NCBI RefSeq assembly: GCF_027922425.1
Contig: NZ_BSFQ01000012.1
Coordinates: 1 to 64,000, forward strand
DNA: 64,000 bases
Reading direction: 5' to 3'
DNA from: Pseudonocardia halophobica
Lineage (GTDB): Bacteria > Actinomycetota > Actinomycetes > Mycobacteriales > Pseudonocardiaceae
Positions 53,253 to 64,000 of the stretch are shown piece after piece; position 1 is the first letter of the stretch; every line of letters starts with the position of its first letter. A program made the translations under genes and the position numbers. Under the pieces are notes generated by a model. It saw nothing but the letters and a program-made list of their open reading frames with translations, had not been told where the DNA came from and searched no databases.

Positions 53253-53915
53253 TCAGGCCCGGCGCGCGTGCCACCGGGCGGCGACGAACTCCAGCAGCAG
53301 TGCCGTGCCCAGCACGAACGCGACCGCGGCGCAGAAGCCGCCCACGGTGTCGGTGGGGTAGTGGGCGCCGGTCGCGACCATCGCCGTCCCGATCGTGCCG
53401 CCGGCGACGAGCGCGATCGTGACGACCAGGGCGATGCCCGTGATCCGCCCCGGTCGCACCAGGCTCACCAGCAGCAGCGCCGCGACCAGGGCGATCGACG
53501 TGGCGCCGCCGGTGTGGCCGCTGGGGTAGGCGAAGCCACCGAACTCCATCGTCCGCCCGATCGCGGGCTTGAGGAAGGTCGTGGCGACGCCGGTCAGCCC
53601 CGGCCCCACGATCGCGACGACGGCGAGGCGGCGCCGCCCCAGCGCCAGGCAGAGCCCGCAGAGGGCGAACGCGGCGAACACCACCAGCGGGGGCGACCCG
53701 AGCTCACTCAGCCGTTGCAGGATCCAGACGTGGGCCGACGTCACCGAGTCGACCAGGTTCTCGGCGTGCCCGTCGATCCGGCCGGAGCCGCTCTCCCCGG
53801 CGTACCGGGTCCCGAGCAGGGCGAACACGACCGTGGCCAGCCCGACCGCGACGGCGGCGGGCCGGCGCAGGTACGCGGGCAGGGCCGGAGGGGCGGGCGG
53901 ACCTGCGCTCGTCAC
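53253..53915 (-). CDS. PAP2-family membrane phosphatase
   Basis: A 220-residue protein with six hydrophobic segments and the three PAP2 motifs: KPAIGRT, YPSGHTGG and ATGAHYPTDTVGG, which hold the catalytic histidines and the phosphate-binding Arg. Such enzymes dephosphorylate lipid pyrophosphates or phosphatidic acid on the outer face, and some recycle undecaprenyl pyrophosphate. That would suit a glycan-rich genome, but the substrate is not readable. GTG 53915 is the start; the next gene upstream ends 22 bases away. Confidence 0.88.
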   Translation of the reverse strand: MTSAGPPAPPALPAYLRRPAAVAVGLATVVFALLGTRYAGESGSGRIDGHAENLVDSVTSAHVWILQRLSELGSPPLVVFAAFALCGLCLALGRRRLAVVAIVGPGLTGVATTFLKPAIGRTMEFGGFAYPSGHTGGATSIALVAALLLVSLVRPGRITGIALVVTIALVAGGTIGTAMVATGAHYPTDTVGGFCAAVAFVLGTALLLEFVAARWHARRA

Positions 53916-53936
53916 GATCTCCAGAGTTCCCCGTGA

Positions 53937-54656
53937 TCAACCGGAGATACATCGCCCGTTCGAGTAGAGCGGCGTGGTGTCGACCGCGCGGCCCGGCGGC
54001 GGCGAGACCTCGACCGCGACCAGGCCCGACGGGGTGAGCGAGGCCTGGCAGGCGGTGACACCGCTGTCGAAGCCGCCCGTGTAGAAGTCGATGTGGGGGT
54101 GCCGGTTCGCCTGGTACTCGTCCTGGCAGGGCGCGCAGAGGTCCTCCATGACGAAGTACTTCCGCAGCGGCGCGTAGTAGACGAGCGTGCCCACGGCCAT
54201 GTAGTCCGGGTCGGCGGCGAAGGTGATCGGGTCCGCGTAGGTGCCGGTCCCGCCGGCCTCGGAGTGCTTCACCGGGTAGGCGATCGCCGCACTCCCCGGC
54301 GGGTCGTTGTCGAAGGCGCCGTAGAAGGTCACCTCGGTGTTCGCCGTCCGGCCCGCGCGGCCCGTGGCGGCGCCGCCACCGCCCCCGCCCCCGCCTCCGC
54401 CGGCGCGCGAGCCGGGTGCCGCGGCGGCCGACGACGGGGCGGGCGTGGGCTTCGGCAGGTTCCGGCTGGCGTCGATGGCCGCCTGCAGGACCGACGGGGC
54501 ACCCGGGACGGGCATCGCCGCGGGCTCGTGGGCGGGCTCGGCCGTGGCCGGACCGGTGCTGACGAGTGCCGCCTGGTCGGCGCTCGGGTTGCCGCAGCCC
54601 GCGACGACCACGAGGCACGCCAGCAGGACGGGGTAGAGCGCGGACGTGAGGCGCAT
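53937..54656 (-). CDS. Secreted lipoprotein with a double-psi barrel (3D/RlpA-like) domain
   Basis: A 239-residue protein. The signal PVLLACLVVVAGC has its lipidated Cys at 21. A disordered Pro/Ala linker with a run of ten glycines follows, then a folded domain: EVTFYGAFDNDPPGSAAIAY, GTGTYADPITFAADP, then LVYYAPLRKYFVMEDLCAPC and HPHIDFYTGGFDSG. The pattern matches actinobacterial proteins with a 3D- or expansin-like barrel that act on or bind cell-wall glycan. The LCAPC pair suggests a disulfide. The family's function is not firmly known. It lies downstream (minus strand) of the 41-bp repeat array. Confidence 0.7.
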   Translation of the reverse strand: MRLTSALYPVLLACLVVVAGCGNPSADQAALVSTGPATAEPAHEPAAMPVPGAPSVLQAAIDASRNLPKPTPAPSSAAAAPGSRAGGGGGGGGGGAATGRAGRTANTEVTFYGAFDNDPPGSAAIAYPVKHSEAGGTGTYADPITFAADPDYMAVGTLVYYAPLRKYFVMEDLCAPCQDEYQANRHPHIDFYTGGFDSGVTACQASLTPSGLVAVEVSPPPGRAVDTTPLYSNGRCISG

Positions 54657-54815
54657 GCGCGGACTCCGGCGGGTCGGGGGCGCCGCAAGTCGGGGGAGCG
54701 CGGATCACCCTCGGTGAGATGCGGAGTATGGCAGTGCCGACAGGAGCAGTCGACATTCACCCGAACGCCGAGCAACCTTCTCGCTCGGTGTCACTGACCA
54801 GCGACGGGCCGTGGC

Positions 54816-54917
54816 GCATTGTGGATCCATAACGCCTCTGCGCCGGCCGTCGAGGCGCAGTTTGGATCCATAACGCGTCCAGAAAGGGTGCCGAGGCGCG
54901 TTATGGATCCATAGTGC
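54816..54917. repeat. Array 1: three 20-bp palindromes with 41-bp period
   Basis: Copies at 54816-54835, 54857-54876 and 54898-54917 are variants of GCGTTATGGATCCATAACGC, a perfect palindrome around a BamHI site. Each has one to three changes. The 21-base spacers are partly alike (the second is GTCCAGAAAGGGTGCCGAGG plus one base). Within the first spacer region CTGCGCC and GGCGCAG can pair. The array fills the gap between the pepN 3' end and the lipoprotein promoter region. The same array type returns at 62927. Confidence 0.88.
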
Positions 54918-54920
54918 GGT

Positions 54921-57470
54921 TCAGCTGCGGTCGAACTCCCGCGCGGCCAGGGCGCGGACGATGCCCGCCCGGCCCTCGGACACCAGCCGGCGCAGGGCCG
55001 GCGGGTGGCTCTCGTCGGCCAGCCAGGCGTCGGCGGCGTCGACCGTCGACTTCTCCACGGCCCAGGACGGGAACAGCCCGAGCACCACGCTCTGCGCGCG
55101 CTCCGACGTCCGCCGCGCCCACACGTCCGCCACCTCGGCGAAGTACTTCTCCACGTAGGGCGCGAGCAGGGCCCGCTGACCCGGGTGGCTGAAGCCGCCG
55201 ATGATCGCCTCGTTGACGGCGTTGGGCAGCTCGTCGTCGTGCACCGCGCGGTCCCACGCCTTCGCCTTGGCCTCGGCGGTCGGGACGAGGGAGCGGGCGC
55301 GCTCGGCCTGCCGCTCGCCGGCCGCGGTGGGGTCGCGGCGGTGCTCGGCCTCGATCGCCTCCTCGCCGGCCCTGCCGTGCGCGACCAGGGCGTGCAGCAG
55401 CCGCCACCGCAGGTCGGTGTCGACGGTCAGCCCCTCCGGGACGTCCCGGCCCTCGAGCCACGCGGCGAAGCGGTCCAGCGTGGAGGCGGGCAGCACGCTG
55501 CCGGACAGCGCGTTGACCACGGCGAGCTGGGCGTCCGAGCCGGGCTCGGCCGCGTCGAGCTGCGCGGACAGGGCGTCGGTGAGCAGCGGCCAGCCCGTGT
55601 CGGTGGCCCACGACTCGTCGGCGTACGAGGCCACCGCGGTCTGTACCTGCAGCAGCAGCCGCTGCACGACGCCGATCTCGGTCTCCCGGCCGAAGCCGCC
55701 GGCCACCAGCGTGGTGAAGTCCCGCGCCTTGAGCTCGGCCTCCCGCGTCATCTCCCAGGCCGCCGACCAGCACAGGGTGCGGGGGAGCGGCTCGGCGATG
55801 TCGCCGATCCGGTCGATCAGGGTGGTCAGCGAGCCCGGGTCGAGCCGCAGCGCGCAGTAGGTGAGGTCGTCGTCGTTGACCAGGACGAGCTTCCCGCGCG
55901 GGACGCCGACCAGCTCTCCGACGGGTGTGCGCTCGCCGGTGACGTCGACCTCGACCCGGTGGGTCCGCACGAGCCGGCCCTCGGCGTCGTCGTCGTACAC
56001 GCCGACGGCGACCCGGTGGGTGCGCAGCTCGCCGGCGCCCGGCCGCGCGCCACCCTGCACGACCTCGAAGGAGGTGAACCGGCCCTCGTCGTCGAGGTCG
56101 AACTGCGGGCGCAGCAGGTTGAGCCCGGTGGTGCGCAGCCATTGCGCGCCCCAGTCGCTCAGGTCCCGGCCGGAGGACTTCTCCAGCGCGCCCAGCAGGT
56201 CGTCGAACGTGGCGTTGCCCCACTGGTGGGCCTCGAAGTACGCGCGCAGGCCGGCCATGAACGGCTCCAGCCCGACGTACGCGACCAGCTGCTTGAGCAC
56301 CGACGCGCCCTTGGCGTAGGTGATCCCGTCGAAGTTGACCTCGACGGCCTGCAGGTCCGGGATGTCCGCGGCGATCGGGTGCGTCGAGGGCAGCTGGTCC
56401 TGGCGGTAGGCCCAGGACTTCTCGACGTTCGCGAACGTCGTCCACGCTTGCGCGTACTCGGTGGCCTCGGCCTGGCAGAGCACGGATGCCCAGGTGGCGA
56501 ACGACTCGTTGAGCCACAGATCGTCCCACCAGCGCATGGTCACGAGGTCGCCGAACCACATGTGCGCCATCTCGTGCAGGATCGTCTCGGCGCGCCGCTC
56601 GTAGAGGAACCGCGTGACCCGGGACCGGAAGACGTAGTCCTCGAGGAAGGTGACCGCGCCGGCGTTCTCCATCGCGCCCGCGTTGAACTCCGGGACGAAC
56701 AGCTGGTCGTACTTGCCGAACGGGTACCGGATCCCGAAGTTGCGGTGGTAGAAGTCGAAGCCCTGCCGCGTCTCCGTGAAGATCCGCTCGTGGTCCATGT
56801 GCGGCGCCAGGCTCGCGCGGCAGTAGATCCCCAGGGGGATCCCGTCGTGCTCCTCGTGCCAGGACGCGTAGGGGCCCGCGACCAGCGCGACCAGGTAGGT
56901 CGACATGACCTCGGACTCGGCGAAGCGGTGGACGGTCGCGGGTCCGGCCTTCTCGGTCTCCGCGAGGGCGTTGGACACGACCTTCCAGTCGTCCGGCGCC
57001 GTGACCGTGATCGTGTAGCGGGCCTTCAGGTCCGGCTGGTCGAAGCAGGCGAACAGGCGCTTGCAGTCGGCCGTCTCGAACTGCGAGTAGAGGTAGACGC
57101 CGCCGTCGACCGGGTCGACGAAGCGGTGCAGCCCCTCGCCGGTGTTCATGTAGGTGCCGGTCGCGCGGACGGTCAGCTCGTTCTCGGCGGCCAGGCCGGG
57201 CAGGGCGATGCCGTCGTCCTCGCGGTAGCCGGAGACGTCGAGCGTGGTGCCGTTGAGCGTGGCGCTCTCGACCGCGGCGCCGACGAAGTCGATCCAGCTG
57301 TCCGCGCCGGGCTCGGCGCAGGAGAAGCGGACCGTCGTGGTGGTGGCGAAGGTCTTCTCGCCCGGGCCGCCGCGGCCGTCGGTGAGGTCGAGGTCGACGA
57401 CGTAGCCGGAGACGGCGAGCAGGGCGGCCCGGCGCTCGGCGTCGGTCCGGGTCAGGTTGGGCGGGGCCAT
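54921..57470 (-). CDS. pepN: Aminopeptidase N (M1 zinc metallopeptidase)
   Basis: Removes N-terminal residues from peptides in the cytoplasm. The 849-residue protein has the exopeptidase motif GAMEN (265-269), the zinc site HEMAH (299-303) with the third ligand E322 in LWLNESFATW, and the actinobacterial start MAPPNLTRTDAERRA. A long helical C-terminal domain follows. The length is normal for the family. The divergent neighbour is a mycothiol-dependent nitroreductase-like gene, the same pairing as in mycobacteria, so this is a conserved chromosomal block. ATG 57470 was chosen because conserved sequence starts there. Confidence 0.95.
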   Translation of the reverse strand: MAPPNLTRTDAERRAALLAVSGYVVDLDLTDGRGGPGEKTFATTTTVRFSCAEPGADSWIDFVGAAVESATLNGTTLDVSGYREDDGIALPGLAAENELTVRATGTYMNTGEGLHRFVDPVDGGVYLYSQFETADCKRLFACFDQPDLKARYTITVTAPDDWKVVSNALAETEKAGPATVHRFAESEVMSTYLVALVAGPYASWHEEHDGIPLGIYCRASLAPHMDHERIFTETRQGFDFYHRNFGIRYPFGKYDQLFVPEFNAGAMENAGAVTFLEDYVFRSRVTRFLYERRAETILHEMAHMWFGDLVTMRWWDDLWLNESFATWASVLCQAEATEYAQAWTTFANVEKSWAYRQDQLPSTHPIAADIPDLQAVEVNFDGITYAKGASVLKQLVAYVGLEPFMAGLRAYFEAHQWGNATFDDLLGALEKSSGRDLSDWGAQWLRTTGLNLLRPQFDLDDEGRFTSFEVVQGGARPGAGELRTHRVAVGVYDDDAEGRLVRTHRVEVDVTGERTPVGELVGVPRGKLVLVNDDDLTYCALRLDPGSLTTLIDRIGDIAEPLPRTLCWSAAWEMTREAELKARDFTTLVAGGFGRETEIGVVQRLLLQVQTAVASYADESWATDTGWPLLTDALSAQLDAAEPGSDAQLAVVNALSGSVLPASTLDRFAAWLEGRDVPEGLTVDTDLRWRLLHALVAHGRAGEEAIEAEHRRDPTAAGERQAERARSLVPTAEAKAKAWDRAVHDDELPNAVNEAIIGGFSHPGQRALLAPYVEKYFAEVADVWARRTSERAQSVVLGLFPSWAVEKSTVDAADAWLADESHPPALRRLVSEGRAGIVRALAAREFDRS

Positions 57471-57640
57471 GAGCGCAGCGCGGTCCTTCCGGAGGGTTGG
57501 GGCGTGGGGGCATCCAATCACGTGGCCGCAGTGGTCGCCCCGTCATTGCGGCCGGGACTGCGGGGTATCCGGGAACACGTCGTCCACCCCTCGCGGTTGT
57601 GACCGACGGAAGAGTCCCTCCCCGGACGAACGGAGTGCCC

Positions 57641-58264
57641 ATGACCAGCACGGAGACGGACAAGGCGAAGGTGGACCTCTGGTTCGACCCGCTGTGTCCG
57701 TGGGCGTGGCTGACCTCGCGGTGGATCCTCGAGGTCGAGAAGGTCCGCGACATCGAGCTGAACTTCCACGTGATGAGCCTGTCGGTGCTCAACTCCGGCC
57801 GTGACCTGCCGGAGCAGTACCAGGCGATGATGGAGAAGGGCTGGGGCCCGGTCCGCGTGTGCATCGCCGCGGCCGAGCTGAAGGGCCCGGAGGTCCTGCG
57901 CCCGCTGTACACGGCGATGGGCGAGCGCATCCACAACCAGGGGAACAAGGACTTCGACGTCGTGATCAAGGAGGCGCTGGCGGAGCTGGACCTGCCCGCG
58001 TCGCTGGCCGAGGCCGCCTCCTCGACCGAGTACGACGAGAAGCTGAAGACCAGTCACCACGCGGGCATGGACCCGGTGGGCATGGACGTCGGCACGCCGG
58101 TCATCCACGTGAACGACGTCGCCTTCTTCGGTCCCGTGATCAGCAAGGTGCCGCACGGCGAGGAGGCCGGGAAGGTCTTCGACGGCGCCCGCCTGCTCGC
58201 CGGCTGGCCGCACTTCTTCGAGCTGAAGCGGACCCGTACCGAGGACCCGGACTTCGACTACTGA
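57641..58264 (+). CDS. DsbA-fold oxidoreductase, mycothiol-dependent nitroreductase Rv2466c family
   Basis: A 207-residue thioredoxin-fold protein with the active site DPLCPWAW near 15-22 (single catalytic Cys, CPWA rather than CxxC). It continues [36 protein letters not shown] and [20 protein letters not shown]. Rv2466c-type enzymes use mycothiol to reduce substrates and respond to oxidative stress. The pair with pepN supports the assignment. ATG 57641 has GGAG 6 bases upstream. A strong hairpin follows the stop. Confidence 0.88.
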   Translation: MTSTETDKAKVDLWFDPLCPWAWLTSRWILEVEKVRDIELNFHVMSLSVLNSGRDLPEQYQAMMEKGWGPVRVCIAAAELKGPEVLRPLYTAMGERIHNQGNKDFDVVIKEALAELDLPASLAEAASSTEYDEKLKTSHHAGMDPVGMDVGTPVIHVNDVAFFGPVISKVPHGEEAGKVFDGARLLAGWPHFFELKRTRTEDPDFDY

Positions 58265-58275
58265 TCCTTTTCACC

Positions 58276-58320
58276 CGAACGGCACTTCTGCGCGGAAGAT
58301 CCGCACGGAAGTGCCGTTCG
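58276..58320. terminator. Bidirectional terminator hairpin
   Basis: Perfect 12-bp outer arms CGAACGGCACTT / AAGTGCCGTTCG enclose a second near-palindrome (GCGGA AGA TCCGC). It lies 12 bases after the DsbA-like stop and 17 bases before the stop of the convergent CBS gene. Confidence 0.88.
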
Positions 58321-58336
58321 TGTCATTCGGCGGAAA

Positions 58337-58771
58337 TCAGTGGGCGGCGATGAACATGTCCCGCAGCACGCCCGTCTCGAGCTCCATGTCGCGCAGCCGG
58401 GCCTTGACGAGGTCGCCGATCGAGACCATGCCGACGAGTCTGCCGCCGTCGATCACCGGGAGGTGCCGGTAGCGGTCGCGGGTCATCCGGGCCATGGCAC
58501 TGGCGATCGGCTCGTCGAGCCGCGACGTCGCGACCTTCCTGGTCATGACCTCGTCGACCCGCCGCTCGAGCAGATCCGTCCCCCGGTGCGCGAGCTCCCT
58601 GATCAGGTCGCGCTCGGACAGGATCCCGACCATGCGCTGGTCCGCGTCGCACACCACGAGGGCGCCGACCCCCAGACGCTCGAGCCGGGCCACGGCGTCC
58701 GCGACCGTCGCCCAGGGCAGGATCGTGTGCACGGTCCGGCCTTTCGCGTCGAGGATGTCCGCAATCTTCAT
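58337..58771 (-). CDS. Tandem CBS-domain protein
   Basis: A 144-residue protein made of two CBS domains. The first has TVHTILPWATVADAVARLER, VVCDADQRMVGILSERDLIR; the second VMTRKVATSRLDEPIASAMA, HLPVIDGGRLVGMVSIGDLV. Such stand-alone pairs bind adenine nucleotides and act as energy sensors. No partner domain is attached. ATG 58771 has GGAGGG 8 bases upstream and puts conserved sequence at residue 1. Confidence 0.9.
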   Translation of the reverse strand: MKIADILDAKGRTVHTILPWATVADAVARLERLGVGALVVCDADQRMVGILSERDLIRELAHRGTDLLERRVDEVMTRKVATSRLDEPIASAMARMTRDRYRHLPVIDGGRLVGMVSIGDLVKARLRDMELETGVLRDMFIAAH

Positions 58772-58912
58772 CGCCAGTCCCTCCGCCGCAGTTCTCGGAC
58801 GTCGTTCATTCTGCTCCCGCAGCCTCGATTTCAGCACGAAACGATGCGAAAGATCACTGGTCCGGCGGAGCGGGGCCCGGGCGGTGACGGACGGTCCCGT
58901 TCACGATCGTGA

Positions 58913-61204
<2,292 letters not shown>

Positions 61205-61367
61205 TCTCCCTGCCGATCACCCGGCCGCGCGGCCCCGGGGCCCGCGGCGGGGGCCGGCGCGACCCGCCGGGCGATCACCCGTCGTCACGTGTCACCCTGG
61301 CAGGGGAGCCCCGTCCGACCCGACCTCCCGGAACCTCGCGCGCGCGGAGTGCCTACCCTTGACGGTC

Positions 61368-62912
61368 ATGACCCCGCCCGAGCCCGACGCCCCGCGTATC
61401 GGGAACCGCTACCGGCTCGAGGAACGCATCGGTGTCGGGGCGATGGGTGCCGTGTGGCGGGGAACCGACGAACTGCTGAACCGGACCGTCGCCGTCAAGG
61501 AGCTGATCGCCGCGGCCGCGCCGGTCAGCGGCAACGGGGCCGACGCCGCCGAGGAGTCCCGCCAGCGCCTGCTGCGCGAGGGCCGGATCGGGGCGCGGCT
61601 GCAGCACGCGCACGTCATCAGCATGTTCGACGTCGTGGTGCACGACGACCGGCCGTGGCTGGTCATGGAGTACCTCCCCTCCCGCTCGCTCGCGGTGGTG
61701 CTGGGGGAGAAGGGGCCGATGGAGCCGCGCGAGGTCGCGGCGATCGGCCGTCAGGTCGCCGACGGGCTCGCGGCCGCCCACGCCGCGGGCGTGGTGCACC
61801 GCGACATCAAGCCCGGCAACGTCCTGATCGCCGAGGACGGCCGCGCCAAGATCACCGACTTCGGCGTCTCGCGCGCGGTCGACGACGTCCAGCTCACCCG
61901 CACGGGCATGATCGCCGGCACCCCGGCCTTCCTCGCGCCGGAGGTGGCGCGCGGGCAGGAGCCGACCTCGGCGTCGGACGTCTTCGCGCTCGGCGCCACG
62001 CTCTACGCCGCGGTCGAGGGCGAGCCGCCCTTCGGCCTCGACGACAACGCCTACGCCCTGCTCCACAAGGTCGCCACCGGCGCGGTCCGGCCGCCGGAGA
62101 ACGCGGGTCCGCTCACCGCGCTGCTCATGCGCCTGCTGTCCAACGAGCCCACGGACCGTCCCACCGCCGCCCAGGCGCGGGACGCGCTGACCGCGATCTC
62201 GGGCAGCGCGTCGGCCTCCGGAGCGGCCGCCGCCACCGCGCCGGTCACCACGCGCGTGCTGCCGGGGCCGCAGCAGGCCCCGGCCAAGTCCGGCCCGCGC
62301 ACGCTCACGGACATGCCGGCGCCGCCGGTCGTCGTACCGCCGGCGGCGGAGCGGCCGCCGGCCCCCGCGGGGAAGTCGCGCGGGCGGCGGCTGCTGCCGT
62401 TCGTCATCGCCGCCGTCGTGCTGCTCGTGGTGGGCGTCGGCGTCGCGATCGGTGCCATGCGCTCGGCCGACAACGGCTCGAGCGGCGCGGTCACGCCGCC
62501 TCCCGTCGCGGCGCCCACGACCAGCCCGTCGCCGACCAGGACCACCCCGCCCACGACGACCCCGCGCACGACCACCCCGTCGCCCACGCCGTCGAGCGCG
62601 GCCTCGGACACCGACGCGGTGTCCTTCGTGCAGCGCTACTACAGCCTCCTGCCCGACGACCCCGACGCCGCCTTCGCGCTGCTCGGCTCGCAGGCGCAGG
62701 CGGCCTCGGGCGGCCTCGACGGCTTCCGGAACTTCTACGGCGGCATGAGCGAGGTCGAGATCCAGAACGCCCGCTCCACCGGGCAGGGCCAGGTCTCGGG
62801 CACGATCGTCTTCACCCGCAACGACGGCTCCACCAGCAGCGAGCCCTACACCTTCCGGGTCGGCACGGGCAGCGACGGCAACCAGCTCATCCAGTCCTTC
62901 TCCCGCGCCTGA
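61368..62912 (+). CDS. Serine/threonine protein kinase with extracytoplasmic C-terminal domain
   Basis: A 514-residue PknB-type kinase: glycine loop ERIGVGAMGAVWRG, catalytic lysine K44 in VAVKEL, HRDIKPGNVLI with D146, TDFGVSR and APEVARGQEPTSASDVFALG. A juxtamembrane Pro-rich stretch leads to the membrane helix (343-364), then a Thr/Pro linker and a small outside domain (VSFVQRYYSLLPDDPDAAFA to the end) like the ones that sense cell-wall fragments. TACCCT at 61354-61359, 8 bases before ATG 61368, suggests a near-leaderless transcript. Confidence 0.93.
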   Translation: MTPPEPDAPRIGNRYRLEERIGVGAMGAVWRGTDELLNRTVAVKELIAAAAPVSGNGADAAEESRQRLLREGRIGARLQHAHVISMFDVVVHDDRPWLVMEYLPSRSLAVVLGEKGPMEPREVAAIGRQVADGLAAAHAAGVVHRDIKPGNVLIAEDGRAKITDFGVSRAVDDVQLTRTGMIAGTPAFLAPEVARGQEPTSASDVFALGATLYAAVEGEPPFGLDDNAYALLHKVATGAVRPPENAGPLTALLMRLLSNEPTDRPTAAQARDALTAISGSASASGAAAATAPVTTRVLPGPQQAPAKSGPRTLTDMPAPPVVVPPAAERPPAPAGKSRGRRLLPFVIAAVVLLVVGVGVAIGAMRSADNGSSGAVTPPPVAAPTTSPSPTRTTPPTTTPRTTTPSPTPSSAASDTDAVSFVQRYYSLLPDDPDAAFALLGSQAQAASGGLDGFRNFYGGMSEVEIQNARSTGQGQVSGTIVFTRNDGSTSSEPYTFRVGTGSDGNQLIQSFSRA

Positions 62913-62926
62913 CCCCGTCCCCGGCA

Positions 62927-63028
62927 GCGCTATGGAACCATAACGCGTCAAAGGAAGACCCCTGACAGCGTTATGGATCCATAACGCGCCAGAAGAAGAC
63001 CCCTGACAACGTTATGGATCCATGACGC
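62927..63028. repeat. Array 2: three 20-bp palindromes with 41-bp period
   Basis: Copies at 62927-62946 (GGAACC centre), 62968-62987 (perfect GCGTTATGGATCCATAACGC) and 63009-63028 repeat exactly every 41 bases. The two 21-base spacers differ at only four positions and end in AAGACCCCTGACA. The array fills the whole gap between the convergent kinase and peptidase genes, starting 15 bases after one stop and ending 6 bases before the other. Confidence 0.9.
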
Positions 63029-63034
63029 GCCTGG

Positions 63035-64000
63035 TCACGCGGTCTGCGAGGCAGGCTCCGTGAGGTGGCCCGTCACCCACCGCACCACCTCGGCGGTGAA
63101 CTCGGCGCGGTTGGCGACGGCGTGGGTCTCGTGGCCCTCGTCGTCGAACAGGAGGAAGTGGGGGGCCGCGCCGCGGGCCCGCAGCGCCTCGACGATCCGC
63201 TCGGCCTCGCCCAGCGGGACGTTGGTGTCGTACGCCCCGTGCACCACCATGAGCGGTGCGCTGATCCGGTCGGCGCTGTGGATGGGGGAGAGCGCGCGCA
63301 GCATCTCCCCGTCCCGCTCCGGGTCGCCGTACTTGGTGGTCGCGGCGGCGGCGATCCACGGCTCGGTGTCGGAGTAGAAGGTCTGCAGGTCGGACATGCC
63401 GCACACGTCGACGCCCACCGCGAACAGCTCGGGGAACCACGCGAGCGCGACGAGGGTGAGGTAGCCGCCGTAGGAGCGCCCGGACACCCCGATGCGGTCC
63501 GGGTCGGCGAGGCCGGACGACGTGAGGAAGCCGACCGCGGCACGCACGTCCGTGATCGCGGTGAAGCGGCGGTCCAGGTCGTCCGCCTGCGAGAACACGC
63601 GCCCGAACCCGGCCGAGCCGCGGACGTTGGGCGCGAAGACCTGCACACCGGAGGCGACCAGCGCCTGGAACAGCGGCTGGAAGACGGGGCGTTCCTGCGC
63701 CTCCGGCCCGCCGTGCAGCCACACCAGGGTCGGGGCGGCGCCGAACCCGCCGCGGGGCCGGAACAGCCACCCGGTGAGCGTGAGCCCGTCCTCGGCGCGG
63801 AACTCGTGGAGCGTGGGGTCGACGAGCTGCTCGAGCGCGTCGAAGCTGTCGGGGAGCAGCGGGGTGGGCTCGGCGAGGGGGACGTCGAGCGCGATCCGGG
63901 CGACGTGCGGCGCGACCGCAGGCCCCTCGCTGCCGACGAGCAGCGCCTGGCCGTCGCGGGTGAACGCCAGCCCCGTCACGACGTCGCCGGGGTGATCGGG
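63035..64000 (-). CDS. S9-family serine peptidase (prolyl oligopeptidase type), 5' end outside window
   Basis: The C-terminal 321 residues of an alpha/beta-hydrolase peptidase. It has TLVWLHGGPEAQERPVFQPL, FAPNVRGSAGFGRVFSQADD, the nucleophile serine in GVSGRSYGGYLTL, the acid in VVHGAYDTNVPLGEAE and the histidine in EGHETHAVANR. The order Ser-Asp-His and the spacing fit POP/acylaminoacyl peptidases. The frame stays open to the window edge (PDHPGDVVTGLAF), where a beta-propeller would be expected. Confidence 0.92.
   Translation of the reverse strand, partial: PDHPGDVVTGLAFTRDGQALLVGSEGPAVAPHVARIALDVPLAEPTPLLPDSFDALEQLVDPTLHEFRAEDGLTLTGWLFRPRGGFGAAPTLVWLHGGPEAQERPVFQPLFQALVASGVQVFAPNVRGSAGFGRVFSQADDLDRRFTAITDVRAAVGFLTSSGLADPDRIGVSGRSYGGYLTLVALAWFPELFAVGVDVCGMSDLQTFYSDTEPWIAAAATTKYGDPERDGEMLRALSPIHSADRISAPLMVVHGAYDTNVPLGEAERIVEALRARGAAPHFLLFDDEGHETHAVANRAEFTAEVVRWVTGHLTEPASQTA

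Noticed and set aside
55005..57602. Plus-strand open frame of 865 residues opposite pepN
   Set aside because: The product has no domain and is repetitive in Val/Gly/Arg/Leu; pepN on the other strand has all M1 motifs. It is a shadow frame.

Overview
The window is a 64 kb piece of a very GC-rich actinobacterial chromosome. GTG starts are frequent, genes overlap by GTGA or ATGA, and there are leaderless promoters, an Rpf-type muralytic domain, an Lsr2-type DNA-binding domain and a pepN / mycothiol-dependent nitroreductase pair arranged as in mycobacteria. A member of Pseudonocardia or a relative fits best; this is inference from gene style, not a database match. No rRNA, tRNA, CRISPR array or phage gene was seen.

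Layout. (1) 1-1.2 kb: transposase debris (a transposase tail, a frameshifted IS481-type transposase, scrambled IS3-type pieces). (2) 1.2-27.5 kb: an exopolysaccharide locus of the Wzx/Wzy type. It has two polyprenyl-phosphate sugar transferases, an LCP ligase, a five-gene minus-strand sugar-nucleotide operon (5.0-9.7 kb) and a long plus-strand operon (10.0-23.1 kb). The plus-strand operon holds a duplicated-cysteine protein of unknown function, glycosyltransferases, a GMC oxidoreductase, a chain-length/ATPase protein, a polymerase and a flippase. A GH26-like glycanase, a class III aminotransferase and a C-methyltransferase relative follow. (3) 27.5-28.7 kb: a SnoaL-like protein and a membrane-anchored receiver domain. 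(4) 28.7-38.6 kb: a phosphonate cassette, all on the minus strand: LicD-like transferase, PEP mutase fused to a nucleotidyltransferase, phosphonopyruvate decarboxylase, flippase, second nucleotidyltransferase, AEP transaminase and a FemAB/GNAT-like acyltransferase, bracketed by two paralogous GT2 genes. This reads as a pathway that makes 2-aminoethylphosphonate, activates it with a nucleotide and puts it on a surface glycan. (5) 38.9-44.1 kb: an ERCC4-Lsr2 fusion, a zinc-ribbon membrane protein and the dTDP-L-rhamnose genes rmlA, rmlD, rmlB and rmlC. (6) 44.3-64 kb: mostly chromosomal housekeeping and envelope genes: a giant repetitive lipoprotein, DUF2252, a CtaJ-like small protein, a two-component pair, PAP2, a secreted barrel lipoprotein, pepN, a DsbA-like protein, a CBS protein, a glycosidase-Rpf fusion, a Ser/Thr kinase and a truncated S9 peptidase.

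How the parts work together. Rhamnose and other activated sugars are assembled on undecaprenyl phosphate, flipped and polymerised. LCP may then attach the polymer to the wall. The phosphonate cassette carries its own flippase and LicD-like transferase but no priming transferase or polymerase of its own, so it probably decorates the neighbouring polymer or another envelope glycan.

The strongest leads are the phosphonate-decoration cassette, two separate arrays of a BamHI-centred palindrome with an exact 41-bp period, the duplicated-cysteine protein, and the glycosidase-Rpf fusion whose glycosidase core is interrupted by an acidic linker. By eye the exopolysaccharide region is less GC-rich than the rest, which would fit horizontal acquisition.
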